From positions 18,574 to 71,896 of the forward strand of contig NW_003314345.1 of the NCBI RefSeq assembly GCF_000143415.4: a DNA stretch of 53,323 bases, in the 5' to 3' direction. Each line of letters begins with the position of its first letter. The first letter of the stretch is position 1. The stretch comes from Selaginella moellendorffii. Its lineage: Eukaryota > Streptophyta > Lycopodiopsida > Selaginellales > Selaginellaceae. The notes below the pieces were generated by a model. The model searched no databases and had not been told where the DNA came from. It saw only the letters and a program-made list of their open reading frames with translations. Below, one piece after another: positions 10,461-21,245 of the stretch. Made by a program: the position numbers and the translations under genes.

Positions 10461-12278
10461 TCATCTTACTCGTCTAGCAAACGCGAAACGCATGGTTTTC
10501 AGTTCGATGCCGCGGCATGCTCTCACGTCCACTCCGAGGCTGTCCACTCCGATCACCACCACCTCCTGTCGTAAAGCTCAGCACGTAAGAAAGGAGAGAG
10601 ATCGGAAGGAATTGCACCTCAAAATCTACACCGTGCTCCCTATGACACAGGCTCTTGAGGGCGCGTTTCACTTTCTTTCCACCCGAGTTTAAACGCTTGA
10701 TTATGTCCGGGGCTGCATGAGCCAAGACATCCGCCTCAGAGTATCTGAACTCCTTGACATCCACCGAGGCCTGCAAAAGCATAGTGAATACTAGTGGCTG
10801 ATAAAGCTTGCAGAATGCTTACGTGAGCTCCAATATCAGATGCAAGTTGAATGCTTTGAATCTGAAACTTGTACAGCGATGTTTCAGACTCGCTGCTGTC
10901 TGACCACTCTTCTTCTTCGCTCTCGGATGATGAAGCTGCATATCAAGATGAAGCATATTGAAATCTATAATCCCCATTCTCCAGTTACACGTACCCTCTT
11001 GTGTTTCTTCTTCGTCTCCGCTGCTCTCGTCATCATCTTCCCAAAGGAACCGCTCCTCCCACATTTTACGAGCAGAAGCTGCTTCCTCCTCGGTCACACT
11101 GCTCACCACCCCTGTCATGGCCAGCCGCATCGACGGCTTGAAGATCCCGGAAACGGGGTCCAGAGATGTAACCTGCAACAAGAATGCTCTGTTGAAGTGA
11201 GCATAACAAAGCAGCGGAACGAAGTTTACCTTGGCAAGCTTAGATGCAAACACCATAGGATGCACACCGAGGGGCATGTCGCAGGTGTCCGAAACATCCT
11301 CAGATTCCGAAATGTCACCGTCTTGGCTACTAATCTCGTCTTGGCTACTATCGTCCTCAACAAAAGCCTCCACATCCTGCAAGCAAAGGTCAGTTTTCAA
11401 GCTCACAAACCTGGCCTCACCACCTGCAGTGTAGCAGGATCGTCTGCCAGATGGTTCTCATAAGTAGGCAGCAACTCGGTCGTCAGCAGCTCGTTGAGTT
11501 CGCCAAAGCCGATTATAAACTGTACGCAAGCCTAAGAGACATGAAGAAGTGGAGAACTTGGGATGTTTACCGAGCACTGGGGATTCACGGCCAAGTTGTG
11601 TAAAACATCATTGTCATCCGCTAGTTCAAAGTAGATATCTGCACAACACACACAACTCGATCGCACTGAGCCGGAAACCTTGTTTCTGTGCATACCTCCG
11701 TGCTCGTCCACAACGAACATAACTTCGGTGCCGTACACGGCATTGCTTTGAGACAAGGCGGGAGCTAAAAGAATCGCGTTGCTGTTAACCTGCAAAAAGC
11801 GAGAAAGTTCCACCGAGGTCAACAGGAGGAAAGAGGAACCCAAACCTCGGCAATTGTGCGTGCAATCTCCCCGTCGTTGAGCTTGCTCGTACGCACTCTC
11901 TCCAGCTGCTCTTTCTCCCGACTCGAGAGTTCTTCCAGAGGGTGAAACCCATTCCCGCTCTTCCACACATCAGGCCGCGAGTCCGAATTGTTGGCTGCCG
12001 CAGCCGCATTGCAGCACCAAACTGTCGCCCTGTGCTGACCCCGGCTGCCGTTGCTGTTGCTGCTGCTGCTGCTCACACCAAAGTCAAGATTTTACTAGTC
12101 TGGATTAGTCTTCGCTTTGGAGAACCTGTAGCAGTAGCACTTCTTCACTGCTGCAATTCGGCTTCCACAGCAGACAGCGGCACCACCTGGAACAACAACA
12201 ACACGGGCGCTTGAAACCGGATGGAGGAACCAACCCAAGCTTACCAATGCAGACGAGGGCAGCAGCAGTGGCCGCCAT
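10461..12278 (-). CDS. Protein similar to Arabidopsis At3g49140 (split-barrel/DUF2470-like C-terminus)
   Basis: Probably starts MAATAAALVCIG at 12278; the second and third exon junctions are uncertain. Conserved segments in order: LEELSSREKEQLERVRTSKL and NDGEIARTIAEV; NSNAILLAPALSQSNAVYGT with EVMFVVDEHG; DIYFELADDNDVLHNLAVNP; VQFIIGFGELNELLTTEL; an acidic stretch; MPLGVHPMVFASKLAKV; DVKEFRYSEADVLAHAAPDI with IKRLNSGGKKVKRALKSLC; and a last exon EVVVIGVDSLGVDVRACRGI then ELKTMRFAFARRVR and a TGA at 10461. This matches the At3g49140 protein as remembered (AIAHASAEII, ALKSLCWRH, IGIDSLGFDLR, LRFAFSTR). Such proteins look like plastid-targeted FMN-binding split-barrel relatives; the biochemical role is not established. 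It begins 69 bp after the PPR stop. Confidence 0.82.
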
Positions 12279-12347
12279 AGCGCTCCAGCTCACTCATCCA
12301 TTGCCCTGCCCTCTCTTTTTAAGAAGGATTTGAGTAATTCGATGTTG

Positions 12348-14510
12348 TTAACCAGCCGCCGCAAGGATTCCCACGAACAAGACATCTTCTCCTCCGTCTA
12401 GCTCCTGCTCGTGTGGAACGAACTCTGGGACTTTGGACACCGGGAGGCCCCGGCATGCGCTCAGCAAGCTGGTCCGAGAATCGGGGCCGGGAATGAAAGG
12501 CATGGCGTCCATCAACTCGTGAGCGTCTTCCAAGTTGCCGGCTCGGCCCAGGAGATCCAAAACGCATGCATAGTGATCCAACCCCGGCTGGATCCCATAG
12601 TCGCCAACCATGGACACAAAATGGCTCCACCCGAGCTCCACGCTCCCGGCATGGCTGCAAGCCGACAGAATGCTGATGAAACTGATGGAATCTGGCGTGA
12701 AGCCGTTGAGCTCCATTCTCCAGAACGCGAGCCGAGCAAGGCTGCTGAATCCGTTCTGCGCGAGAGCCGCCACCATCGCAGTCCACGAAACAAGGTTCTT
12801 GCTGCTCATACCGTCGAAGGCAGCCACCGCCTCCCCGAGCGCTGCACACCTGCTGTACATGCTTACCAGTGCGGTCGCCACCTTTCCACCATCTTGCAGC
12901 GCCGGGTCGTCAGCAGCCACAATTTCGGCGTGGAGAATCCTCCCCTGTGCCAGATCCGAAGCCATGCCGCATGCCTCAAGCGCAGAGATGTAACTCACTG
13001 CGTCCGGCTTGCACCCATCCAGGTCCATGAGTGCCACGACGCTCGCGGCACTCTGGCACTTGCCACTGAGCAGGCGGGCCGATGCCAGCGCGCTCCACGA
13101 CGCCGAGTCCTTCTCGGGCATGCGCTCAAAGAGCTGCTCCGCTCTCTGCGTAACACCTCCACAGGCATATGCATGCAGCATCGCATTCCACGACGCCTGT
13201 GACGTGAATGGCATCCTTCGGAAGCACTCCTCGACGAGCTCAAGCACAGCAGCATCCTCAGTCACGGTGAATGCTGGCAGCATCGTGTTCCAGGACACGA
13301 CGTCGCGCTTGGCTGTGTCCGCCATCGCATCGAACAGCAGCTTGGCCTCTGCCACCCGTCCCGCACGAACGTAGCCCGCAACCATGGAGTTCCAAGATAC
13401 GGTGTTCCTGTGGAGCATCGCGTCAAACACCCGCCTCGCCTCTTCTACTTGTCCCTTCAGACCATAGGCACCGATGACGGAGTTTGTGGCGGCAAGGCTG
13501 AAGCAAGCCAGCTGCTGGAGCAACCGTGCAGCACTGCCGGTCTCCCCGGCCAACCCATACGCGTGCACCATTGAGTTCCAGCTCACAATGTCGTGCTGCG
13601 GCATCCGCTCAAACGCCGCCACAGCGCCCTCCAACGCCAGCGCTCTCACCATGATGTTCCACGTCACCACGTCCCGGGCGGGAATGCCGTGGTGGAACAT
13701 CTCGGTCGCCTCTCGCACGCGGCGGCCGCTGGTGAGAGCCGCCATCACCATGTTCCATGCCGCCACGTCCCACCATGGCATCCTCCGCAGCGCATCCAAC
13801 GCGTCGTCGGGATTTGAGCGTCGGGAGCAGGCACAGATGAGCGCATACCACGAGTACTTGTCCCGCTGCGGCATCCTCCCAAACATGGTTGCCGGTGACT
13901 CGCACCCGACGCCTTGAATCACCGAGTTCCAAGCCGCCAAGCTCCACTGCGGCATCCGGTGGAAGGCCGCTGCCGCTACGTCCGGCTGCGAGGCACGGCA
14001 AAACGCTTGCAGCAGCACATTCCACGTCACGCTGCTCCTCCCGGGCATCTGGTTGAAGGCGACCAAAGCATCAGAAAGGTGCCCCTCACGGGCACACGCG
14101 GTGATTACTTCGTTCCAGCAGATCACGTCCCAGCACGGAAACCTCCAGAACACCGCTTGCATCTCCTCCAGCCTACCGTCGCGGGCACAGGAGTGCAGCA
14201 TGCTCGTCCAGGAGATTAGCTCCCGGACAGGGAGCTTGTCGAACAGCTCCCCCACCTCGTCCCTGCTAGCTGTATGGGCGAATGCCGAGAGCATCGAGCT
14301 CCAAGAGAAACCATCCGTAGCAGGCATCTTGCCGAACACCTCGCGAGCCTCAGATGTTGCACCGTGTCGGGAGTACGCTCCCAGAATCGAGTTCCAAGAT
14401 ACCACGTCCCGATCGAACATTGCATCAAAGAGGCTCTTGGCATTTTCCAGATGCCCGTTTCTGGCAAATCCCGAAATAATACGATTACACGAGAGCGTGC
14501 TGGAGGGCAT
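12348..14510 (-). CDS. PLS-class PPR protein rich in S motifs, no DYW domain
   Basis: Intronless 720-residue frame starting MPSSTLSCNRIISGFARNG at an ATG preceded by an in-frame TAA. It contains at least a dozen consecutive ~31-residue S-type PPR motifs of the form VVSWNSMLxAxxRxGxxxEAxxLFxxMP, then an L/P/S block (YISALEACGMASDLAQGRIL, TALVSMYSRC, LVSWTAMVAALAQNGF, SISFISILSACSHAGSVELG) and a fragment of E1 (AHELMDAMPFIPGPDSRTSL). It ends GILAAAG without E2 or DYW. PLS PPR proteins normally bind organellar RNA to specify C-to-U editing, one motif per base. Without its own DYW deaminase this one would need a partner, or act in stability or splicing. No clear transit peptide is visible at the N-terminus. 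Confidence 0.92.
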   Translation of the reverse strand: MPSSTLSCNRIISGFARNGHLENAKSLFDAMFDRDVVSWNSILGAYSRHGATSEAREVFGKMPATDGFSWSSMLSAFAHTASRDEVGELFDKLPVRELISWTSMLHSCARDGRLEEMQAVFWRFPCWDVICWNEVITACAREGHLSDALVAFNQMPGRSSVTWNVLLQAFCRASQPDVAAAAFHRMPQWSLAAWNSVIQGVGCESPATMFGRMPQRDKYSWYALICACSRRSNPDDALDALRRMPWWDVAAWNMVMAALTSGRRVREATEMFHHGIPARDVVTWNIMVRALALEGAVAAFERMPQHDIVSWNSMVHAYGLAGETGSAARLLQQLACFSLAATNSVIGAYGLKGQVEEARRVFDAMLHRNTVSWNSMVAGYVRAGRVAEAKLLFDAMADTAKRDVVSWNTMLPAFTVTEDAAVLELVEECFRRMPFTSQASWNAMLHAYACGGVTQRAEQLFERMPEKDSASWSALASARLLSGKCQSAASVVALMDLDGCKPDAVSYISALEACGMASDLAQGRILHAEIVAADDPALQDGGKVATALVSMYSRCAALGEAVAAFDGMSSKNLVSWTAMVAALAQNGFSSLARLAFWRMELNGFTPDSISFISILSACSHAGSVELGWSHFVSMVGDYGIQPGLDHYACVLDLLGRAGNLEDAHELMDAMPFIPGPDSRTSLLSACRGLPVSKVPEFVPHEQELDGGEDVLFVGILAAAG

Positions 14511-14621
14511 TAAGTAAGCATCGTAATTTTCTTAGGCCTGCCTGTAGAGGATCTCACCAACCTTTACATGCAACAAAATCAACTAGAGCTTTGTGTGCTA
14601 TGATAAGTACTCGTTTTGCTG

Positions 14622-15391
14622 CTATCCTGACGAAGCTTTCTTGAGCCGCGTAATCAGATCACTCTGCGTGGAAGCAGCAAGCCCATCACGTACGTATAAC
14701 AAACCCAAATCGTAGGATCGCTTACCTTCCTTCCCTTGACTGGCAGTCCTTTCTCTTTCAAAGCGGTCCTGAGCATCTCCACAGTGTAGCCTTCGTATGA
14801 AGCGCTGCCGGATGCTGTATCCACTGAATTGCACACCATCGAATCAGCTCAGGTAACAAGGAATGTATAGAGAAGAAAGACATGGATTCGAGAGATACGT
14901 ACCCTTCTTCTTCTTGCTCGACTTGCTACTCTCGGGCTTGTCAGCAGCAGCCCTGCACAAGACAAGAACTTGCCCGTCACAGGAGCGTCATTTCAATCGC
15001 AGCACAACCTTTTCTTCTTGGGGGCGTCGGCTTGCTTGGCCTTGTCCTGCGCCTCCTGCTCCTTGGGCTTCTTGAGCATCAAGGAGCGGATGAGAATGTT
15101 GGTCGAGTCCGTCTTGACAACCTGGACGCCTGGAAGAGGAGACAACGGGGTCAGCGAGGCGAGAAACCGAAACTGGACAACCTGGTCGAGGATCACTATC
15201 GCAGACATAGACACGAAGGCCACCCTGATCATACAAGAAACAAAGAACCCTCTTGGAAACAACAAGTTGCGAGAACAAAGCGCTACCAGGCTTGAGGATG
15301 GCACGACGGAGGTGAAGTTGCCCCTGCACGGGAGGCCCAGCAGCGATGGATTCCCTTGCGGAGAGGCTTCGGCGCTACATTCTCCCTCCAT
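14622..15391 (-). CDS. Small basic SAP-domain protein, five exons
   Basis: Starts MEGECSAEASPQGNPSLLG at 15391. Manual splicing gives VVPSSSL joined to VVKTDSTNILIRSLMLKK, a lysine-rich linker (PKKKR, ESSKSSKKKKG) that could act as a nuclear localisation signal, and a C-terminal SAP motif: YEGYTVEMLRTALKEKGLPV then KGRK joined across an intron to SDLITRLKKASSG and a TAG at 14622. SAP motifs (helix, turn with conserved Gly-Leu, helix) bind DNA or RNA in chromatin and RNA-processing proteins. The acceptor of exon 2 is ambiguous by a few bases. Total length is about 140 residues. The gene is divergent from the WD40 gene, with only 77 bp between start codons. Confidence 0.75.
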
Positions 15392-15468
15392 AGCTTTCCC
15401 TCTCCTCGCCTAACCCTAGAATATAAGCCAGAGAGCCTTCATTCTGGAGCTGCCGCCGCCCCGCCGAG
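15392..15468. promoter_or_regulatory. 77-bp bidirectional start region with telo-box
   Basis: The SAP gene starts at 15391 (-) and the WD40 gene at 15469 (+). Between them lies a TAACCCTAG telo-box-like motif at 15411-15419 and an ATATAAG just after it. Telo-boxes are typical of plant ribosome-biogenesis and translation genes. Transcription must start inside or beyond these 77 bp on both strands. Confidence 0.5.
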
Positions 15469-17006
15469 ATGGGCAAGGGCAAGGACAAGCGCGTGAATGA
15501 ATTCCAAGCCCACAGGCGCAAGCGCAAGAGTAAGGCTGCGATCGCAGGGGGCGGGGTGAAGAAAAAGAAGGTTAGCAAGAACAAGGACAAGCAGGAGGAG
15601 GAGGAGGTTGTGGTGCTTCCGAAGTGGCATAAGAGACGTAATTCTCTTCTTCCTTGTTTGTCTTTCCTTGTGCTAAGTTTCTCGGCTCTTGCTTGCAGCG
15701 GAGAGCTCGCGAGTCCCTGATTTGCAATTGCCAACCAGCTCCAAGGTGCGTTGCGATCGTTCCGAAGCCGCGAAGAAAAATGCCCATCCAAAGTTTTACA
15801 AAATGTCGAGCCCCGTGACCATCGACAGTGGCCATTCTGTTCTCAAGGGCATGGACATGCATTCCGAAGGTTTCATCTCCACCTGGTAAGATCCTTGTCT
15901 GTTTGTCAAAACATGACTTTGAGAATGCTCTCTCTCTCTCACAGGGCACAAGACGGAGGCATCAGGATCTGGAGGCTCAGAGGAACAAAGTACGTAAGAG
16001 AACTATCATCCATTCCATTGAGAGTTCTGAAAAATACCTCTTTTTTTGGCCTTCCAGTGGTGCCATGACAAGCATTTGCAGCGCTCACTTACATGAGTGT
16101 CCTCAGGATATGGAGTGGCACCCGGATGGCAACAGACTGTTTGCAGCGTTCAAGAGCACCGGTCGGGCTCAAGTTGGATACTATGATCTATCCGACGACG
16201 TAAGTGCTCTCGTTTGGCGTGCTGCTAATGCTTAACTTTCGCCTCGCCTAACAGAGATTCCGGCTCTTGCCAGGGGAGCCCCATTGCACGGGATTGCTTC
16301 GCAGCATCAAGTTCATGCCATGGCAGGCTTCTGGTGCTCCGTGTTTCGCAACGGGTGGCGACGACCACTCGGTTGTTCTTTGGAAGGAGTCGCAGGAGCA
16401 CTGGACCAGTCAGAAGCTTTACAACAGCCACAGCTCGTTTGTATACGGGGTAGCGGGTGCCGCGCACAAGTCCTTGATCGCTTCAGCCAGCGTGGACAAG
16501 CACCTCCGCATGGTGGATGTGGTCAGTGGCACCGACTACTTCTGTGGCAAGTTCGACAGCTCGTTGCTCAGCGTGGAGTTCAACCCCGTTGATCCCAACC
16601 TCCTGCTGCTCACGGGATGGTGAGCTGCTTTTTTTTTCTTTCTTTCTGCTCACTCCTGACAACAGACTTTTGCAGTGTCGAGAAGAAGCAGCTAATGCTC
16701 ATGGACTTGCGCTACCTTGATCCAGAATCGCTGGTCCATAGCTTTGGCTGGGAAATAGGCGAAAACCATCCCCGGGTAACCAGGCAGTTCCAGCAGTGCT
16801 GGTCTCCAGATGGATGGTACGTCTCGACGGGGAGCTGCGAGGACGGTTATGACATCTTCGACATCCGGTACAACAACTACTTGTCGACTCACTCGGTTCA
16901 CGGTACCAAGTCAGGCGTGGTGAAGACCCAGTGGCACCCGGTAGTGAACGATCTGCTCATATCGGCTATAAGGGGGGGAAGGATCTGGCTGCAGCAGATC
17001 ATATAA
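15469..17006 (+). CDS. WD40-repeat protein with lysine-rich N-terminus
   Basis: Starts MGKGKDKRVNEFQAHRRKRK, followed by a Lys-rich tail (VKKKKVSKNKDK) and PKWHKR; this looks like a nuclear or nucleolar targeting region. After a first intron (about 15635-15699) comes ESSRVPDLQLPTSSK, HPKFYKMSS, LKGMDMHSEGFISTW, then blades AQDGGIRIWRLRG, DMEWHPDGNRLFAAF, FATGGDDHSVVLWKESQ, LIASASVDKHLRMVD, LLSVEFNPVDPNLLLLTG, QCWSPDGWYVSTGSCEDGYD and VVKTQWHPVVNDLLISAIRG, ending at a TAA at 17004. Introns lie near 15886-15943, 15990-16056, 16201-16254 and 16620-16675. The basic N-terminus plus the telo-box suggest a role in ribosome biogenesis or another nuclear complex; this is inference. I do not recognise the orthologue. 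Confidence 0.82.
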
Positions 17007-17095
17007 ACCCCCCAACTTGTTACGAGTATAAGATTACAGACAGGGAAGCAACTCTTTGTCCAGGTAAGAGATTCCTTTTGTGTGTTTCAGGTGGA

Positions 17096-18317
<1,222 letters not shown>

Positions 18318-18779
18318 ATGCGCAGGTTTGTGATTGGATTCCTTCTTCTCTCGATCGTTCGCTCCATTCTTTTGCTCAGGGTGCCAAGATCCGGCATGAA
18401 GCGAAAGCAGCTAGTGCGGCCGGATCGCAGGGTGAAGGATCGAGCTATGCATGCAACGAGGACTGTTCTATACAAGAAAAAGACGACGGTGGTGACAAAG
18501 ACGGTCACCACGACGACATTCACGGGAAAGAAGGCCAAAGGTGACACTGATCCAGAGCCGGTACATGAACCTTCGTCGGATGAAGAGTCATCCGATTCAA
18601 CCAGCTCTTCCTCCTCCGAGGAAGAGGACGAGGAGGAAGACGAGGAGGAGGAGAAGCCGTCGGGTGCCCTTTGCAAATGCATTGGTGGTGACAATACTAC
18701 AAGCAACATTGAAGACGAGGAATCTGAAACCTCAGAGGAGGAAGATAATGGCAGCGGTGGAGCAGTGTGCTCGGAATGA
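18318..18779 (+). CDS. Unrecognised protein with acidic Ser/Glu-rich tail
   Basis: Intronless 153-residue frame. The first 22 residues (MRRFVIGFLLLSIVRSILLL) are hydrophobic and could be a signal anchor. If instead the ATG at 18396 is used, the product begins with the basic MKRKQLVRPDRRVKDRAM. A Thr/Lys block (YKKKTTVVTKTVTTTTF) is followed by a long Ser/Glu/Asp tract (EESSDSTSSSSSEEEDEEED) and a tail with CKC and VCSE. The polarity (basic head, acidic tail) is common in histone or ribosome-associated chaperone-like proteins, but I recognise no family. Support is ORF length, compositional bias, a TATA-like element upstream and fit in a gene-dense stretch. Low complexity alone could mimic this. 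Confidence 0.5.
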   Translation: MRRFVIGFLLLSIVRSILLLRVPRSGMKRKQLVRPDRRVKDRAMHATRTVLYKKKTTVVTKTVTTTTFTGKKAKGDTDPEPVHEPSSDEESSDSTSSSSSEEEDEEEDEEEEKPSGALCKCIGGDNTTSNIEDEESETSEEEDNGSGGAVCSE

Positions 18780-18836
18780 AACATTTCTCTCAAAACTGCT
18801 CTAGCTAGACATCTCTAAATAAAAGTGGCCGTGAAC

Positions 18837-21080
18837 ATGGCCGCGGCAACGACGCCACCACCCTTGGTTTCTTTCTTCCACCAGAGGGAGGAGTATGTAA
18901 GATTGTTGCTGGGCCGAGACAAGCAGCCAGCGCTGCCTCAACTCAGGGCTCTTCATGCAAGGATTGTCAAAAGTGGGCATGATAGTGAGACGTTTCTTAG
19001 AAATTTGCTGCTGGAAATGTATGGGCGGTGTGGCAGCCTGGGAGATGCACGTCGTGTTTTCGATGCAACTGATCACAAGAATCTTTTCACCTGGAACACG
19101 ATGATGGTTGCTCTCGTACGCAACTCCCAGCATTGTGATGCCGCATCTCTTCTTCACGTCATGGACCTCGAAGGCATCACCCCCGGCAGTCTCATCTTGG
19201 CCACCCTTCTATCTTCCTGCTCCATGTCGCGCAACCTGAAACTGGGCAATTGGATTGCTGTGCGAGCGGCTGCTACCGGCTGGTCTTCCAACCTTTTGGT
19301 CAGTTGCGCAGCGATTACCATGTACAGCAGCTGCGGTCGCCTCCACGAAGCCTGCCTGGTTTTTGAGACTGTCCAAGGCAGATGCTCTGCGTCCTGGAAT
19401 TCCATGATTGTCGCATATACCCAGCATGGGCATTTGCACACGGCATTGCAGCTGTTGGAGGCAAACAGGTGTGACAAGCTTCCACCTTCACATGTACTGG
19501 TGGCTCTTCTCGGCGCTTGCTCTAAGACAGCGACAGAGGAATCGCTGCAAGTTGGCCGGAGGCTGCACTCTATCATAATCCACGGCACAAGTCCCAGTAG
19601 CGAGAACGATGCCATCGTCTACAATTCCCTGGTGGACATGTATGCCAAGTGTGGCAGTGTGGAGGAAGCCAAGGTGGTCTTTGAGAGGATGACATATCGA
19701 AGCCAAGTGTCCTGGAACGCCATGGCCTGTGCTTATGCCCAGCACGGACACAAGACAGAAGCAATGCGGGTGTTTTGGGCAATGGATCTGGAGGGCGTCA
19801 AAGCGGATGCTTTCGTGTTCCCCAGTATCCTCTCTTGCTGCCGGACACTGTGCGAGTTCAAAGCCCTGCACGCCAGGATTATCGCCTGCGGCCATGACTC
19901 CGATGTCGTGGTGCGGAATGCCCTCGTCCGTCTGTATAGTGAATTTGACAGCATTGACGATGCCCAGAACATTTTCGACAGTCCCGCATTTAGGATGACG
20001 AGCAACGTTGTGTCTTGGAGCTCCATGATTGCTGCATACGCTCGGTGTAAGCATGCGCGTCAAGCTGTGGCATGCATGAGGAGGATGGATCTGGAAGGCA
20101 TCACACCCAATTCTATCACATTCCTGTGTCTTGCGGAGGCTCTGCGTCAGCTAGGTGATTTTGGCTTGGTGAAACTGTTTCATGTAAGAGCAGCAGCCAG
20201 CGGTTGCATGACGAGCATGGTGGAGACGGCACTCATCCAAATGTATGCCAGTTGCGGAAGGATTGACCGCGCACAACACTTGTTCTGGCGGATGACTCGC
20301 AAGAGTCTGACAAGCTGGTCTGTTATCATCTTCGAGCTCGTGCAGGCGGGTCTTAATGCAGAAGCACTCGATGTCTTCTACAAAATGGCATCGTCCCGGG
20401 AGCCAGACATCGTCTGCCTGGTAAACGCTCTTGGTGCCTGCTGCGGCTCGTCGGCACTGGCAGACGGTAAAAGGATCCACAGACTCATCTCTGACCGGGG
20501 ATTCGAATGCGCTGCCTCGGCTTGTGTAGCACTGATTAACATGTATTCCAAGTGTGGCGGCTTGAGCAATGCTGCCACTGTTTTCACGGCTTGGCTTTGG
20601 CATTCTAGTGGTTGCGATAACGTAGCCTGCTGGACAGCAATGATAGCAGCGTATGCCCAACACGGGCGAACCGGTCTGGCTGTGGAATTGTTCAGAGAGA
20701 TGAACCTCGCGGGCGTTCGGGGAAATCAGATTACCTTTACTTGTTTGCTACATGCGTGCAGCCAGTGTGGACTTCTGGAACAGGGTAGGCTCCAGTTTAT
20801 TTCTATTCTGGCAGAGCATGGGATGGTGCCTACACGGGATCATTATTCGTGCATGGCTGACCACCTTGCTAGAGCGGGAAAGATTGAGGAGGCTCAAGAT
20901 TTGATCCAAACGATGCCATTTCAGCCCGATGCAGCTGCATGGAGTAGCCTACTAGGAGCATGTAAATCAAGCGGAGATGTCAATAGAGCGGAAGTTGTGG
21001 CCTCAAAGAGCATGGTGGAACCCGGAACCTATGTGCTATTGTCTGACACATTTGTATTGTCCTCTAAAGAGGCTCTTTAA
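18837..21080 (+). CDS. PLS-class PPR protein lacking a DYW domain
   Basis: Intronless frame of 747 residues starting MAAATTPPPLVSFFHQREEY; a GTG-initiated extension upstream is not used. PLS repeats run the full length: LRALHARIVKSGHDSETFLR, LLEMYGRCGSLGDARRVFD, NLFTWNTMMVALVRNSQHCD, VYNSLVDMYAKCGSVEEAKV, VSWNAMACAYAQHGHKTEAM, CWTAMIAAYAQHGRTGLAVE and ITFTCLLHACSQCGLLEQGR, followed by an E1-like segment (HYSCMADHLARAGKIEEAQD, LIQTMPFQPDAAAWSSLLGA). It stops after ...TYVLLSDTFVLSSKEAL, partway into E2, so the DYW deaminase is absent. Predicted organellar RNA-binding specificity factor. The start is only 57 bp past the stop of the acidic protein on the same strand. Confidence 0.93.
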   Translation: MAAATTPPPLVSFFHQREEYVRLLLGRDKQPALPQLRALHARIVKSGHDSETFLRNLLLEMYGRCGSLGDARRVFDATDHKNLFTWNTMMVALVRNSQHCDAASLLHVMDLEGITPGSLILATLLSSCSMSRNLKLGNWIAVRAAATGWSSNLLVSCAAITMYSSCGRLHEACLVFETVQGRCSASWNSMIVAYTQHGHLHTALQLLEANRCDKLPPSHVLVALLGACSKTATEESLQVGRRLHSIIIHGTSPSSENDAIVYNSLVDMYAKCGSVEEAKVVFERMTYRSQVSWNAMACAYAQHGHKTEAMRVFWAMDLEGVKADAFVFPSILSCCRTLCEFKALHARIIACGHDSDVVVRNALVRLYSEFDSIDDAQNIFDSPAFRMTSNVVSWSSMIAAYARCKHARQAVACMRRMDLEGITPNSITFLCLAEALRQLGDFGLVKLFHVRAAASGCMTSMVETALIQMYASCGRIDRAQHLFWRMTRKSLTSWSVIIFELVQAGLNAEALDVFYKMASSREPDIVCLVNALGACCGSSALADGKRIHRLISDRGFECAASACVALINMYSKCGGLSNAATVFTAWLWHSSGCDNVACWTAMIAAYAQHGRTGLAVELFREMNLAGVRGNQITFTCLLHACSQCGLLEQGRLQFISILAEHGMVPTRDHYSCMADHLARAGKIEEAQDLIQTMPFQPDAAAWSSLLGACKSSGDVNRAEVVASKSMVEPGTYVLLSDTFVLSSKEAL

Positions 21081-21245
21081 GAAAGCAACTTTTCTAAGAG
21101 AAAGTTTTCTTATGTGGTCGATCTTACATAAAACTTGCCATACATAAAAGAACTAATCGTTCAAGCAAGTAGCTACAGATCGTGGAGGACACTGCAAAAA
21201 ATCCCGGATAGATTTTGGGTACACGCAAAGGGTATGGAGAGGTTT

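Noticed and set aside
18825-18836. Upstream extension of the second PPR protein
   Set aside because: It begins at GTG; the ATG at 18837 is the first standard start.
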